This document shows, piece by piece, positions 1-9,697 of a stretch of 64,000 bases of DNA. The translations under genes were made by a program, and so were the position numbers. The stretch is from Cycas panzhihuaensis. Lineage: Eukaryota; Cycadophyta. Under the pieces are notes generated by a model. That model was not told the DNA's origin. It searched no databases and worked only from the letters and a program-made list of their open reading frames with translations. The stretch is taken from NCBI GenBank assembly GCA_023213395.1, contig CM041465.1, forward strand, positions 54,257,741 to 54,321,740, in the 5' to 3' direction. The first letter of the stretch is position 1, and each line of letters begins with the position of its first letter.

Positions 1-1431
1 GGATGGAATTTCTAGAACCGGCGTGGCAACGAGTTGCCAACACTGGTTTTAGCTCTGAAACTGGATTCCCCAAATCCCTTTAACTTGATTCCTAAGAAGG
101 TACTAAAGACAAAGGGAAAGAGGATAAGGGATGGAACCCTTGGGGAGAAGGGCATCAAGGGGGACAGAACCCTGCCTACCTCCCTCAAATCCTCTTTATG
201 TTGCCCCTTTGCAATAGCCAACTAAGAATGGGTTGAGTGGGATGATTGGGGGAAACAATAATGTCTCAAAAAAATAAGGAAGTGACGTTAATTAAGTGCA
301 ACAACATGGAGGTACACAAACTAAAAGTTTGTTCACTAAAACATGAAAAAAACAACACAAATTACAAGTAAGAGTAGAGAGTACCTTATTGGGGAAGAGC
401 CAAACATAAGTTTGTTGTTAGGAAATAACAAAAATAACCAGCATATGGTGAATAATAGTGGCAGGTTTTTGCCAAGAGTGAAGTGTAAAAATATTTTTGT
501 AAGCTTGGGGCCTTGGTAGTTGGTCCTTTTGAGGAGCTTTTGGTAGAAATCTTCCTTGAAACCTTGGTCACTTGCCACAAGATGTGAAACCTGCTGTTGG
601 GAGCTACGGGGGCAGCAATGGTCCCTAAAAATCTAGCTTGCAGTAGTGTCCTCTTCCTTGTGACAGGTTTTTGTGAATGTAGTGTATGTCTTTCTATGTA
701 AATTTTGAGTAAAAGGTTAGAAAAATGGACAAAAGATCTTAAAATGAGGAGGAAAATCCCCCTTTATCCCTTGTTCACTATAGGTGAACATTGGGGATGT
801 CAGGGCAACACGAATCGACAGGCGCCATGCGACAGTTCCACGAAAAAAGCGGAAACTATCACGTGGTTCTCTTTTTTAAAATTCAAATAGTCGTACCGCG
901 GCAAAGATCGTGGTATTGCTGAGTTTGCAGCGATACCAGATTGGTAACAAAAAAAGATAAAAAAGAGCAGAAATAAAGGTTTTGGAACTGTTATTAAGGG
1001 TAAATTAAGCCTAAAACAGCAGGGGGAAACATCCAGATGATGGGTAAGTAGCTAAAACAGTAAAATGAGTCTCAACCAAGGGATTAACTGGACTTGGAGG
1101 AGACTGCAACATGAGTAAAATGTCGTAACATAGGTAAACATGACTGACTGAAATATCTCGAGAGGTTGTAGAGACGATGTGGGTGGCTGTGCGCCATATG
1201 AGGTGTAGCATTCGCTGAGGAATGCCCCCATTATGAGTCTTCATAGGCTGATAGTGTGATGTAAGCACATGTAATATGATCAGGCAGAGAAGCAATGCAT
1301 GTAGGCAGGCATATGTCAAGTAGTCTACGCTAAATAATCTCAATAAAGTACAAGCAGGGAGAAGTGAGAACGTATACCTGAACATACCTAGGTCGATGTG
1401 TCTTGAGTCCATTCCCAGTAGCTGGGAAATA
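1..1431 (-). repeat. LTR fragment of element H (Tat-like Ty3/gypsy), truncated by the window start
   Basis: This is the U3/R portion of an LTR read on the minus strand. It ends at the right with GGGAAATA, a decayed version of the GGGAAACA (TGTTTCCC on the minus strand) that closes the other LTRs. It matches the D and F LTRs along its length: the block near 110-180 with the CCTTGGGGAGAAGG motif, the phased array at 893-938 (units at 893, 913, 933), and the GTTCAC/GTGAAC inverted repeat near 775-791. What follows at 1432 is unrelated DNA, so this is the outer 5' LTR of a minus-strand element lying to the left, or a solo LTR. Confidence 0.85.
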
Positions 1432-1589
1432 GTGGCTGACTTATCTCTAGTGATATGTCTAAGGAGTCAAGTTGTTAAGCAAGATATTGTAGACGATTTA
1501 GTTATTAAGTTGGTCATTGAATAGTCTTACCCCTCTCTGAATTCTTAACAGTAAATATAGGGGTTGAGTGAGAGGTATATGTCACTTCT

Positions 1590-1911
1590 TAGCAGTTAAT
1601 GATATTCTCTTATCTTTTCAAAAGTCCTTCAAATATGATAAAGCCTATTTTAGTATAGTTGTCATGAAGTTTAGATATAAAGTTATTGTATTCTACAGGA
1701 GGAATATTAAGGATGTTAGATACTTGGTCATGATCTAAGGGAGGTTCACCAAAGGTTATGAGTTGGTTTCTTATTATTTTAACCTCAATTAAGTAGGCAG
1801 AGATATTTTTAGTAAAAGGTCTTCCAAATAGGTGTGCCTTTAAGGTTAAAGATCTTGACTCATCTTTCCTCTCATAGAGGGAGCATAATATGCTCCAAGC
1901 TTTATGGGAGG
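1590..1911 (-). pseudogene. Ty1/copia gag remnant, C-terminal part (host sequence of element A)
   Basis: Read on the minus strand, this translates as a copia-type gag (UBN2/gag-polypeptide) region: HKAWSILCSLYERKDESRSL, then a stretch with AYLIEVK, NQL, FGEPP, and VEYNNFISKLH. This order (AW..L...Y..K, a central YL..VK, then GEP and a P.EY..F segment) is typical of plant copia gag. The frame continues across element A into 12293-12640, which shows the gag was present before A inserted. The part to the left (1432-1589) is AT-rich and gives no recognisable coding; H ends at 1431. No functional product is expected. Confidence 0.75.
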
Positions 1912-2409
1912 TGTTTCCTGGCTACCAGGAATGGACTCAAGATGCATTGACTCCGGTAAGCTCAGGTATATGCTCTTGCTCCCATCTCCACTTTTATTTG
2001 ACCGAGGTTGCTTGATAGACTACCTTATGCATGCTTGCCTATTATTCACATGATTGCATTATTTTCTTGCTTGATCATATTACATGTGCTCGCTGCACTC
2101 CACTCAACCTATGACAACCCACAGTGGGGGCATTCTTCAGTGAGTACTACACCCCATATGGCACATAGCCACCTACATCATCTCCACGGCCCCTCAGGAC
2201 ACCTTAGCCAGTCACGTTTCGCCTTTGACAACGTCCTGTTTATACTTTGATTCATCTTCCAAGTATGACGAAATCCCTGGTTGAGACCCGTTCCTCTTTT
2301 CTAACCACTTGTCAGTCACCTGGGCATCAATTCCTAGCTTGTTTAGCCCTAATTTATTCCCTGCTTAGCTTTAGACCTCATTTTTGGCTTGATTTTTGCT
2401 TACAGGCCT

Positions 2410-2475
2410 GTACCGCTATAAACTTAGTGGTACCGTAATGTTTGCCGTGGTACCGTAATGTTTACTACGGTACGA
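2410..2475 (+). promoter_or_regulatory. 20-bp-phased GTACCG motif array in U3
   Basis: GTACCG-like cores start at 2410, 2430, 2450 and 2470, exactly 20 bp apart; the full motif approaches the palindrome GCGGTACCGC. The array lies about 125 bp upstream of the TATA-like box. The 3' LTR has three units (10195, 10215, 10235). The same phasing appears in every LTR of the window. A binding site for a dimeric regulator is inferred, not shown. Confidence 0.7.
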
Positions 2476-2598
2476 CTGTTCAAAAAAGTTTTTTAAAACT
2501 CACACGGTAGTTCCCGCTCTTTTTACAGAACTGCCACATGGCGCCTATATGTTTCAACTTCCGTGTGACTCTCAATGTTCACTGAGGGTCAGTAGGGG

Positions 2599-2606
2599 AT
2601 AAAAAC
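2599..2606 (+). promoter_or_regulatory. TATA-like box of the A 5' LTR
   Basis: GATAAAAA follows a GC-richer U3 block at a fixed place also seen in the 3' LTR (10363-10370) and, in related form (AATAAAG), in D (minus strand, 47794-47799). The TTCTTCTTC-type pyrimidine stretch 30 or so bases downstream fits a transcription start. The start itself is not visible from sequence. Confidence 0.5.
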
Positions 2607-3879
2607 CAAAGAGTTCCTCATTCCTTGTTCTTCTTCATTTATTTTTTGGATGCAACTCCTAGGGCTCTCCTCTAACTACTGTAAACAGACACTCTTTAGC
2701 TGCTGCTCTTCACACAGAGGCCATTGCTACATCTCAAGCTTAACACTAGCAATTTTAAGCCTCTTTTTGCAGGTTTATACAGTGGCAAGGAAGGGCATTT
2801 ACAGGATTCTCCAAGAAGGAAGCTTCAAGGTCCCAAATCATAGGGGTATTCCTCACAGTGGCCTCTCCTCCATAACCAGCCATCAAACCCTGTCAAGTGC
2901 AGGTCTTTGCTACTATTTTCCAGTAGCCATAAACTCTTACTCTCTGCCATAAGTTACCCTTCATGTTTGCCTTAAGATTTTATGCTTTTTCCTTATCATT
3001 TTATGAATAAATGCTTGGTTCATTTACCTTCTTTGACTCTGTACCTATTTAGTACTAGATCTTTGGATTTGGGTGTTGTAGTGCTTCCCTTTACTGTCTT
3101 GCAAGCCTACTTTAAGGTGGCTGTGCAGAGGGGGTAACATAAAGGAAAGTGGAGGGAGAAAGGCAGGGCTAGTCCCCCTTGTAGACCTTCTCCCCAAGGG
3201 TCTAAACCCTTCTTTTCTTTCCCCCTGCACCTATTGCCTCCCTTGGAGTTTGGCCAGGGACTTGGGAACCTACTCCCTAAATCTGGACCAGCGTTGGTAG
3301 CCCCTTGCCATGCTGGTTCCAGCCCCTCATTTGCTAGTTTTGGGCAACTCATAAGCCCCAAAACCACTCCTTGTTGGTTCATAACCCACAGCCCATCCCA
3401 CTGGATGATCTGTTGCTCATAGCACCTCGTTCTTTTGGGTATGCTTACACGTTGTCCTGTTGATTTTCCCCTTTGTTGCTTATTATCCTATATCATCATT
3501 GTAGTTCATCTCTCCTTCCCCAAGGCCATGTGGGGATTTCTATGGGTGAGCTAGCTATTCTGAGGCTAACTCCTTTGTTTGGGTACCGGTTGATATGGTT
3601 GTTTGTTGGAATCCTGTTTGGAGTTATTTTTCTTTGGAATAATATGCATATGTTTTGATTTAGTTCGATTTTAGTTTTTCCATATTTAAGCACATATATT
3701 AGATATACTTTGTATCCTCTCTTCTGAGTGAGAGAAACTTGTATGTTTGACTGATAGGTTTTTTCTATCGTGGAGATACACATGAGACTAGCCAGTTAAT
3801 AGGTTAGTCTCGTGTTTGTTACTTCCTTTCATTTCCCTTTGTTGTTACTTTGCTTTACTTTTTCGTATACATTGGGAAG

Positions 3880-4634
3880 GTAAGTTAGCCCCCTTTGGCT
3901 ACTCACGGCAACCATCGCCAACGGATCTCACCTATGCAACAAGTACAGTAGGAAGGCACATAAAGCAACGGGGATCACAACTCTTCACTCAAGCACTGGA
4001 TCCAGGTATTCCCCTCTTTCTCTTTTGTCCCTTTTTCTATAGCATTGTTTCCTATGCATATGTGTGCATTTTAAGAACACGTAGGAAACGGAAAGAAGGG
4101 AAAGAATACATATATGCATTTACGTATTTATTTTCTTCATAGTTGTTTTGTTTTACATAGATAGTCTCTCCCGGATGCGAGATCTTCGTTTCTCACTCCC
4201 TTCGGCTAGCTTATACGTAGGTATCACATTACGCACATCTCACTTACGCATTAACTTCTCTCCTCTTTAAGAAGATGCACCCTGCTAGGTCCCTTCTTCC
4301 TCTTCCTAGCCATCCAAGGGGTAGGAGGGCCTTGCCTTTTGGGACGACCCAAGGCTTCACCTTGCGTCCCTCTCCTAGATCACTTAGAAGCAATTAGACA
4401 CCTTCGTAGGTCTCAAATCCACGCTTTGGTGCACGGACACCCTGTGTGGTGATTCCTCGCTACTCCACCCGACTTAGTTCTATTCAGTCATACCTTGTTG
4501 AATGTAGGAAGCCACCCCGCGGGAAGTGTTTCACTGGCGACCATACTAGGGAACTGCTAGTAAGGGAACTAGTTTCGCTTCTCTTCCTGATTGGTGTTCT
4601 TGCCTTTAGGCGATCCTTTTTATTTACTTTTCAG
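3880..4634 (+). other. Possible 5' leader intron (LTR donor to pre-gag acceptor)
   Basis: A perfect donor AG|GTAAGT at 3880 in R/U5 and an acceptor TTACTTTTCAG ending at 4634, 70 bp before the gag start, could define a 755-bp intron that would remove U5 and the primer-binding site from a subgenomic mRNA. The donor is kept in the LTRs of A, B and D; the acceptor in A, B, D and E. Splicing is inferred. Confidence 0.35.
4535..4552 (+). other. Element A primer-binding site
   Basis: TGGCGACCATACTAGGGA starts two bases after the LTR. The leading TGG pairs with tRNA CCA-3'. The ends (TGGCG and CTRGGGA) resemble the tRNA-Arg-type sites reported for Ogre/Tat elements, but the middle does not match any tRNA I can recall, so the primer identity is left open. 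Confidence 0.7.
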
Positions 4635-4703
4635 TTGGGCAGCCCCCAATGTATCTATTCCATACCCTTTGCTCTCTTCTAACAACATTCGTAAAGGCAT
4701 TAC

Positions 4704-7007
4704 ATGCGACATTTCTCGTGTTGCTTGCGAGGTTTATCGTCATTGTTAGAAGACCCATTGTATTGTTCCCTTCCATCGTCAGATTTTGATTCAACAATGG
4801 AAGGCTATCATTCTGATTAGGCCTACCATATCTTGGTCTCGGGAACTCAGGAGTTTCCCGCGTCCATTTCGGGATCTGCCCAAGAGGGTGATGATCCCAT
4901 TTATTATCTGGGTGACCAGCCTCACCCATCTGACCTTCATCCTTCTACTCATGCAGTAGAAGGTTCACCTATTCATGAGAGTCACCATATGATTGGTGAT
5001 TCTTATGAGGAACACCTTGAGGGATCCCCATCGTTTGAGGTCCCATCGACCTCGTATGGCTATGAGGATACCCCTCCCGCCAACGTGATTGAAGCAATCA
5101 GTGAGTACTTTCGAGCAACTCGCCTTCAACCACGTCCCAGGTGGTTTGAAGAAGCCTTGCACGGTAGAGTGCCTTCTTCATCCGCACCTGCGTCTCTTAC
5201 GACAAATAATCCTTCTGTCCATGTGCACTCATCCCATGCCATGTCTACACCTACTTCGGGGGCAAGTATTGCACCCTCTATTCCTAGTCAGGATCCTAAC
5301 TCTTCAAGACCTATTCGCGGTGTGTCTTTTCCCCAACTTGGGGTTAGCATACCATTCCCAAGTCAAATGAATGCGCCACCCTCAAACGTGGCACATGCAT
5401 TCCCTAGTAGGCCTCGAGGTCCTACTAGCGCTGCTGCTACTAACTATGTGGGACGTGCTCCTACATATGTTCAAAGCCTATCCAGTGGTCCTTCCCTTTA
5501 CTTACCCTCAGGTTATGTATCTCAACCTTGGGGGCAAGGTAGGGGAAACCATCTTCTAGCTTATGGGGTGGACCTGTTACATCCATATGGGGTTGCACCA
5601 CCTACTGGTGGCCTATATGGGTAGAACCCAGTCCCGCACCCTTCATTACCGCTGTCTAGCACAACTTCTTTCGCTACGCCTTCGCAAGGGAACATGCCTC
5701 CCTTCTAAGGCGTTTATCCTCAAGCCCCCTTCCAACAAGGGGCATTTCCCTAAGGAGGGATGGGTTTACCACCCCCATCCATTCCTGGCTCTTTGTCATT
5801 CATCAACCCTATGGCCCATGTAAGAGCACATCCCTTCATGGATTATAGGTCAACGCCACTATCCGTTGAGGCATTAAGAACTAATCTGCTGCCTCACCCT
5901 CTTAAAGTTCCCAAATTCAATGGTACTTCATCATAAGACACATCTAAACACGTGTGTAGCTTTTCTATGGCGTGTATAGACTAGTGGGCTTATGACCATG
6001 TCCTAATGAAACTATTTCTGTGATCCATGCAGGGTGACACCCTTAAACGGTTCTACCGTCTCCCTGCCCACTCCATCTCTTCATTCTAGTAATTGGTGGA
6101 TGAATTCGTTAATTACTTTGATGTAGTTGGTCCATTCGAGAGTGGAATGAAATCTCTCCTTTCACTCAAATAAGGTCACGATGAAATGAATCGTGACTTT
6201 GTGAGATGATTCCATGATCTCCTTCACTCCACGAAGGCCACACTACCTAAGGAGTTAAAGAGAGATCTTTTCATTAATGTACTTCGCCCTGAAGTACATG
6301 TGGAAGTCCTCAAAATGGAGGCAACCACGTGCAACTCCGTGATTGTGAAATGCTTAGCGTTAGAGGTTATTGAGATACAAGCCAGACTTAAGAGACCTCT
6401 TAAGCCCTCACAACGTCATGAGGCACCTCCCCCAGCCAAGGAAACTAAACCTTCGCAACCTGCCAGATCTACTTCTCATTCTACTGAGAGGACTTTAGAC
6501 CCCCTTACTTCTGCCATATGCTCATTCAAGCACATGATGAAGGAGCTTAAACTCCAAACCCCTTCATCGCTGACCTCCAATAAACCAATTCAACAAGCCT
6601 CTCATGTCGTTCCCCTTAAAGGGGGTAGTACCCAACCTTCTCAAGTAAGGAAAGTCGATCCTCCCCTTGAGAAGAGGTGGTGCTTCGTCCATGGGAAATG
6701 CTTTCACAATGACTTGCATTATCAGGTGCAACACCCTCTTGATGCCCCACCATGCGATTCATCTCCTAGATAGGCATCGAGGCCTGATCTTAATCAACCC
6801 ATTCATAAGGATCTATTCCCTAAACATGGGGAGCATGATCGCAATGCCCAATAAAGAAATAATCGGAACCGGGGTAGATCCCTCAATTCTCGCCCTTCAC
6901 ATGGTAGAGGGAAGGGTGCACAAGGTTCATCATCCTCTTCGCGCTCCCTTGACCGCCGTGCTCCTTCACCTTCGTGGTGCCATAACAAGGGAAAGAAGGC
7001 AATCCAG
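4704..7007 (+). pseudogene. gag: Element A gag (decayed by in-frame stops)
   Basis: This is the structural polyprotein of the virus-like particle. The start at 4704 is chosen because an N-terminal block (Met, Arg-rich FSRRLRG-like, then LPPLLED) is in frame here and in C and D. Next come a Ser/Pro-rich disordered region of about 300 residues with a conserved PWGQGRG...LLHPYGVAPP segment (near 5520-5610), the Retrotrans_gag core (about 5880-6330, with AYDHVLMKLF and HDLLHSTKATLP), a basic stretch, and a CHHC zinc knuckle (WCFVHGKCFHNDLHY near 6680; its last Cys is now His). The frame is open in the same phase for over 2 kb, broken only by stops, e.g. Trp to stop at 4818 and Gln to stop at 5622. 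Confidence 0.85.
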
Positions 7008-8270
7008 ATGCTTGAGACCACTCCCCTTTATGCCTTAACTTGGTCTCAAGTTGCGAAAGAGGCAACTGGTGCCTCTACATCTACATCACACCTTGATCCT
7101 CCTGTGGAATCCATTCCTCTGGAGATTCCTTCGCTTCCTAAGAACATTCCCGTCCACCCCAGTCACTTCAACTTTAGGAGAGCCCTTACCCAACCCATAG
7201 GGAGGGGTAAGCCTTTTTCCGTGGTCAAAGAGCTCCTTACTGTGGCTGTCGGGATGTCCATCATGGACATCTTGAGAAGCTATCCTAAGTAACGAACGCT
7301 CTTCCTAGAAGCTTTAGGATTGAATGATGCACCTGTTCACGCTTTGGGCACAACCCAAAGTCATGAACCTGTCATCTCCTTTGATCCTAGAGATCTTCCC
7401 TCAGCCAGTGTAAGGGAATGCCAATGGAACTTCCCTTTTACGATCACCATAGATACGCCTGATTATACATTGCGAAGAATTATCGTAGATAATAATTCTT
7501 CCATCAATGCTATGCCCTTACGTGTCATGCAAGGGCTTAGCATTTCTGCCTTGGAACTCATTCCATGGCAATGTCAAGGTTACGATGGTAGTGAGAAGAC
7601 TCCCATAGGATCCATCTCGATACCTCTTACCCTCGAAGATAAGACTGTCCTTGCTGACATCATTGTCCTTGATGTGGATATTGATTACAACCTCCTTCTA
7701 GGTTGACCATGGCTTAACCAAATGGGAGCCGTGTGTTCCACCCGTTGGGGGCAACTTAAGTTTGTCCATAACGAACAAATGAGAGTTGTCCCTCGTGAGC
7801 GACTGCTCGCAAAACAAACTAGACCATCTACCCAAGTGAGCCATGGCCATACTAAGAGAAGTAAAGGCCCTTCTATTCATGCCTCAACCTGCTCGATCGG
7901 TATCCCTGATTCCTCTTGCCAAGAAGAAGATCTCGCATCTTCTTCTTCTGATTTGATTTATTTTACCCCCATCAGCATCGGAAGCTATGGACACCTTGCC
8001 ATGTTCAATGACGATGGGTCCCATAGTGAGGATGAGGACCTTCCTCACTCGATTTCTTTCCTTCACGCTGGTGGGGGGCACTCTTCTCGTTCTAAGTCTC
8101 TACCTAGGATTCCTTTTGTCAGAGAGCCCGATCACTCTGTCATGTCACACACCATTTCTAGTGTTGACCGGCAGATTCCTGGTTCTCCCTTTCCATCACC
8201 TTTTACTAGTGATGACGATGAGAGTTTCCTCCTACCTCTTATGAGGGATCTCTCCTTGACTCTCCCTTAG
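7008..8270 (+). pseudogene. pro: Element A protease and protease-RT linker (same frame as gag)
   Basis: The frame continues from gag without a shift, so gag-pro is one reading frame. The retropepsin-like segment runs about 7420-7706: NFPFTITIDTPDYTL, then IIVDNNSSINAM carrying the presumed catalytic Asp (VDNGSS in element C), then DIDYNLLLG just before a Gly-Arg-Pro-Trp block whose Arg is now TGA (7704). The linker (7722-8270) is Ser/Asp-rich with no known domain. Stops at 7290 and 7704 correspond to Gln and Arg codons in D. The protein would cleave the gag-pol precursor; this copy cannot make it. Confidence 0.82.
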
Positions 8271-8323
8271 AGTCCCTTAGGCATGTTGGGTAGTTTACAT
8301 GTCATACTGGTCCTATTGCTCCC

Positions 8324-9050
8324 ATGCCATCCCGCACCTCATCCATTCGAAGTCGAGTCATCCATGGTGTGGACTACTTCGAAGACAACGAGGCTTTACT
8401 GGAGCACTTAGTAGGCTCCATGCCCAATTTACCTTCTGGTCACCATAAGCTTGGCCACCAGAAGATCCTAGCAATTGGGTCCACATTAGCCGACCTGATC
8501 CCATCCTCTATTTCGTCTCCTCCTGATCTTGCCCCCCTCTACTTCAAGGAGGGGAATGCCATGTGTATGGGGGCAACTCAAGACATAGTCCTCGCCCTGG
8601 GTAAGATCATTAAGGTAGGGGCAGAATACACTCTTGATAAAGTAAGGGAATACTCACTTTTATTCCAAGAATTCCACGATGTGTTCGCATGGGATTACTC
8701 TGACATAGAGGGAATTGACCCCTCCATCATCACCCATAACCTTACGACTATTCCTGGCGCACGCCCTGTGCGCCAGAAGCAGCATCCTCTCCATCCCAAA
8801 CTTTCGACCGTCGTTAAGATAGAGGTTGAAAAACTCTTGGATGCAGGACTTATCTCTTCCATCGACTACCCTAAGTGGGTATCGAACATCGTTCCTGTTG
8901 CCAAGAAGAATGGGGTCATTCGCATATGTATCGACTTCTGTGACATTAATAATGCTTGTCCTAAGGACAACTTTCCTCTCTCTTTTATCGATCAAATTAT
9001 TGATTGAACTACTGGATTCGAAGTCATGTCCTTAATGGATGGCTTTTTGC
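8324..9050 (+). pseudogene. pol: Element A reverse transcriptase, N-terminal part only
   Basis: A 227-residue open stretch begins in the linker (SIRSRVIHGVDYFED) and enters RT: EYSLLFQEF, then HPKLSTVVKIEVEKLLDAGL, PKWVSNIVPVAKKNG, RICIDFCDINNACPKDN and FIDQIID. Two bases of phase are lost relative to gag between 8270 and 8324. A stop at 9005 is followed by FEVMSLMDGF, which holds the first catalytic Asp (motif A). Coding similarity ends near 9049 at the deletion joint, so the YxDD motif, RNase H and integrase are absent. Confidence 0.87.
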
Positions 9051-9097
9051 CTTGTCACTTTACCACAGTGATCGGGGCCCTGCAGTAAAGATCGCGT

Positions 9098-9345
9098 CAC
9101 ATAATGGACCCATCACTTTATTTTGCGAATCTTAGGTTGTTGTGTCCCCATCTCACCTAGGTTTACCAAGTGCAATGCCCTCATCTGAGAATCCTCACCT
9201 CAGCTGCCAGATCTCTCTTGGCCCACTTCTCATCCGTTGATATTCAGCACATCCTTCAGGACCTCAATGCTGAGGCAGATAGCCTCATCCACCTCATCCT
9301 TGAGCATCGCCTCCCTCTTCTTGGTGACCACCTTTGAGACTTGCC
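9098..9345 (+). pseudogene. Element A aRNH remnant (C-terminal half)
   Basis: Similarity to the second half of the archaeal-type RNase H of D and C is clear at DNA level: the block coding CDSQVVVSHL, then CPHLR, SSVDIQH and NAEADSLI in the other copies. Here indels break the frame after about 9150. The N-terminal half with the first Asp and Glu was lost in the RT-to-aRNH deletion. The non-coding stretch 9346-9685 then leads to the polypurine tract and holds only AT-rich, weakly conserved sequence. Confidence 0.7.
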
Positions 9346-9684
9346 TAGCTAGCCCATGCCTAAGCCTCTGGCCGCCTTTATTTTGATTTGCTTGTTTAGT
9401 TTATTGGGTTCCTTCATATCACATATTTCACTTCGGCAATAAGGGGGCATCCCCCTCATTAGCTTCCTTCACTTACAGGTCAACTTTTAGACGACGCATA
9501 GGCAGCCCCTATGTTACCCTCATCTCCGTCTTCCTTTGTCCACGCGTTTTACCATGACACTGACTAACACCCTTGGTCTATATATTATTCATGGTTTGTT
9601 TGTATATATATACATGTGCTACTGACGATTTTTGGTTGTCAGTATTTGCCATCATACCATGCTTCCGAGTAGTGAGGCTCTACT

Positions 9685-9697
9685 GCCAAGGGGGCAG
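9685..9697 (+). other. Element A polypurine tract
   Basis: CCAAGGGGGCAG directly abuts the TGTTTCC start of the 3' LTR, the position and composition expected for plus-strand priming. The same tract is next to the 3' LTRs of B, C and D. Confidence 0.8.

Larger units (their letters stand above)
1912..4533 (+). repeat. Element A 5' LTR
   Basis: This 2622-bp LTR begins TGTTTCCTGG and ends GTGTTTCA, canonical TG...CA ends. It aligns throughout with the 3' copy at 9698-12292. U3 carries a short inverted repeat next to the terminus (1917-1929), the phased array (2410-2475) and a TATA-like box (2599-2606). R/U5 carries a canonical AG|GTAAGT splice donor at 3880. It is 27 bp longer than its partner; 20 bp of that is one extra unit of the phased array. 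Confidence 0.93.

Noticed and set aside
2410-2475. Regular repeats considered as a CRISPR array
   Set aside because: Units are 20 bp with near-identical spacers, present in eukaryotic LTRs, with no cas genes.
3816-4142. 108-codon open frame in the A 5' LTR, with similar frames in other LTRs
   Set aside because: It lies across R/U5, is not kept in frame between LTR copies, and has no protein-like conservation.
9437-9452. AATAAGGGGGCATCC as a second, central polypurine tract in A
   Set aside because: The purine run is interrupted in B and D at the same place, so it is not conserved.
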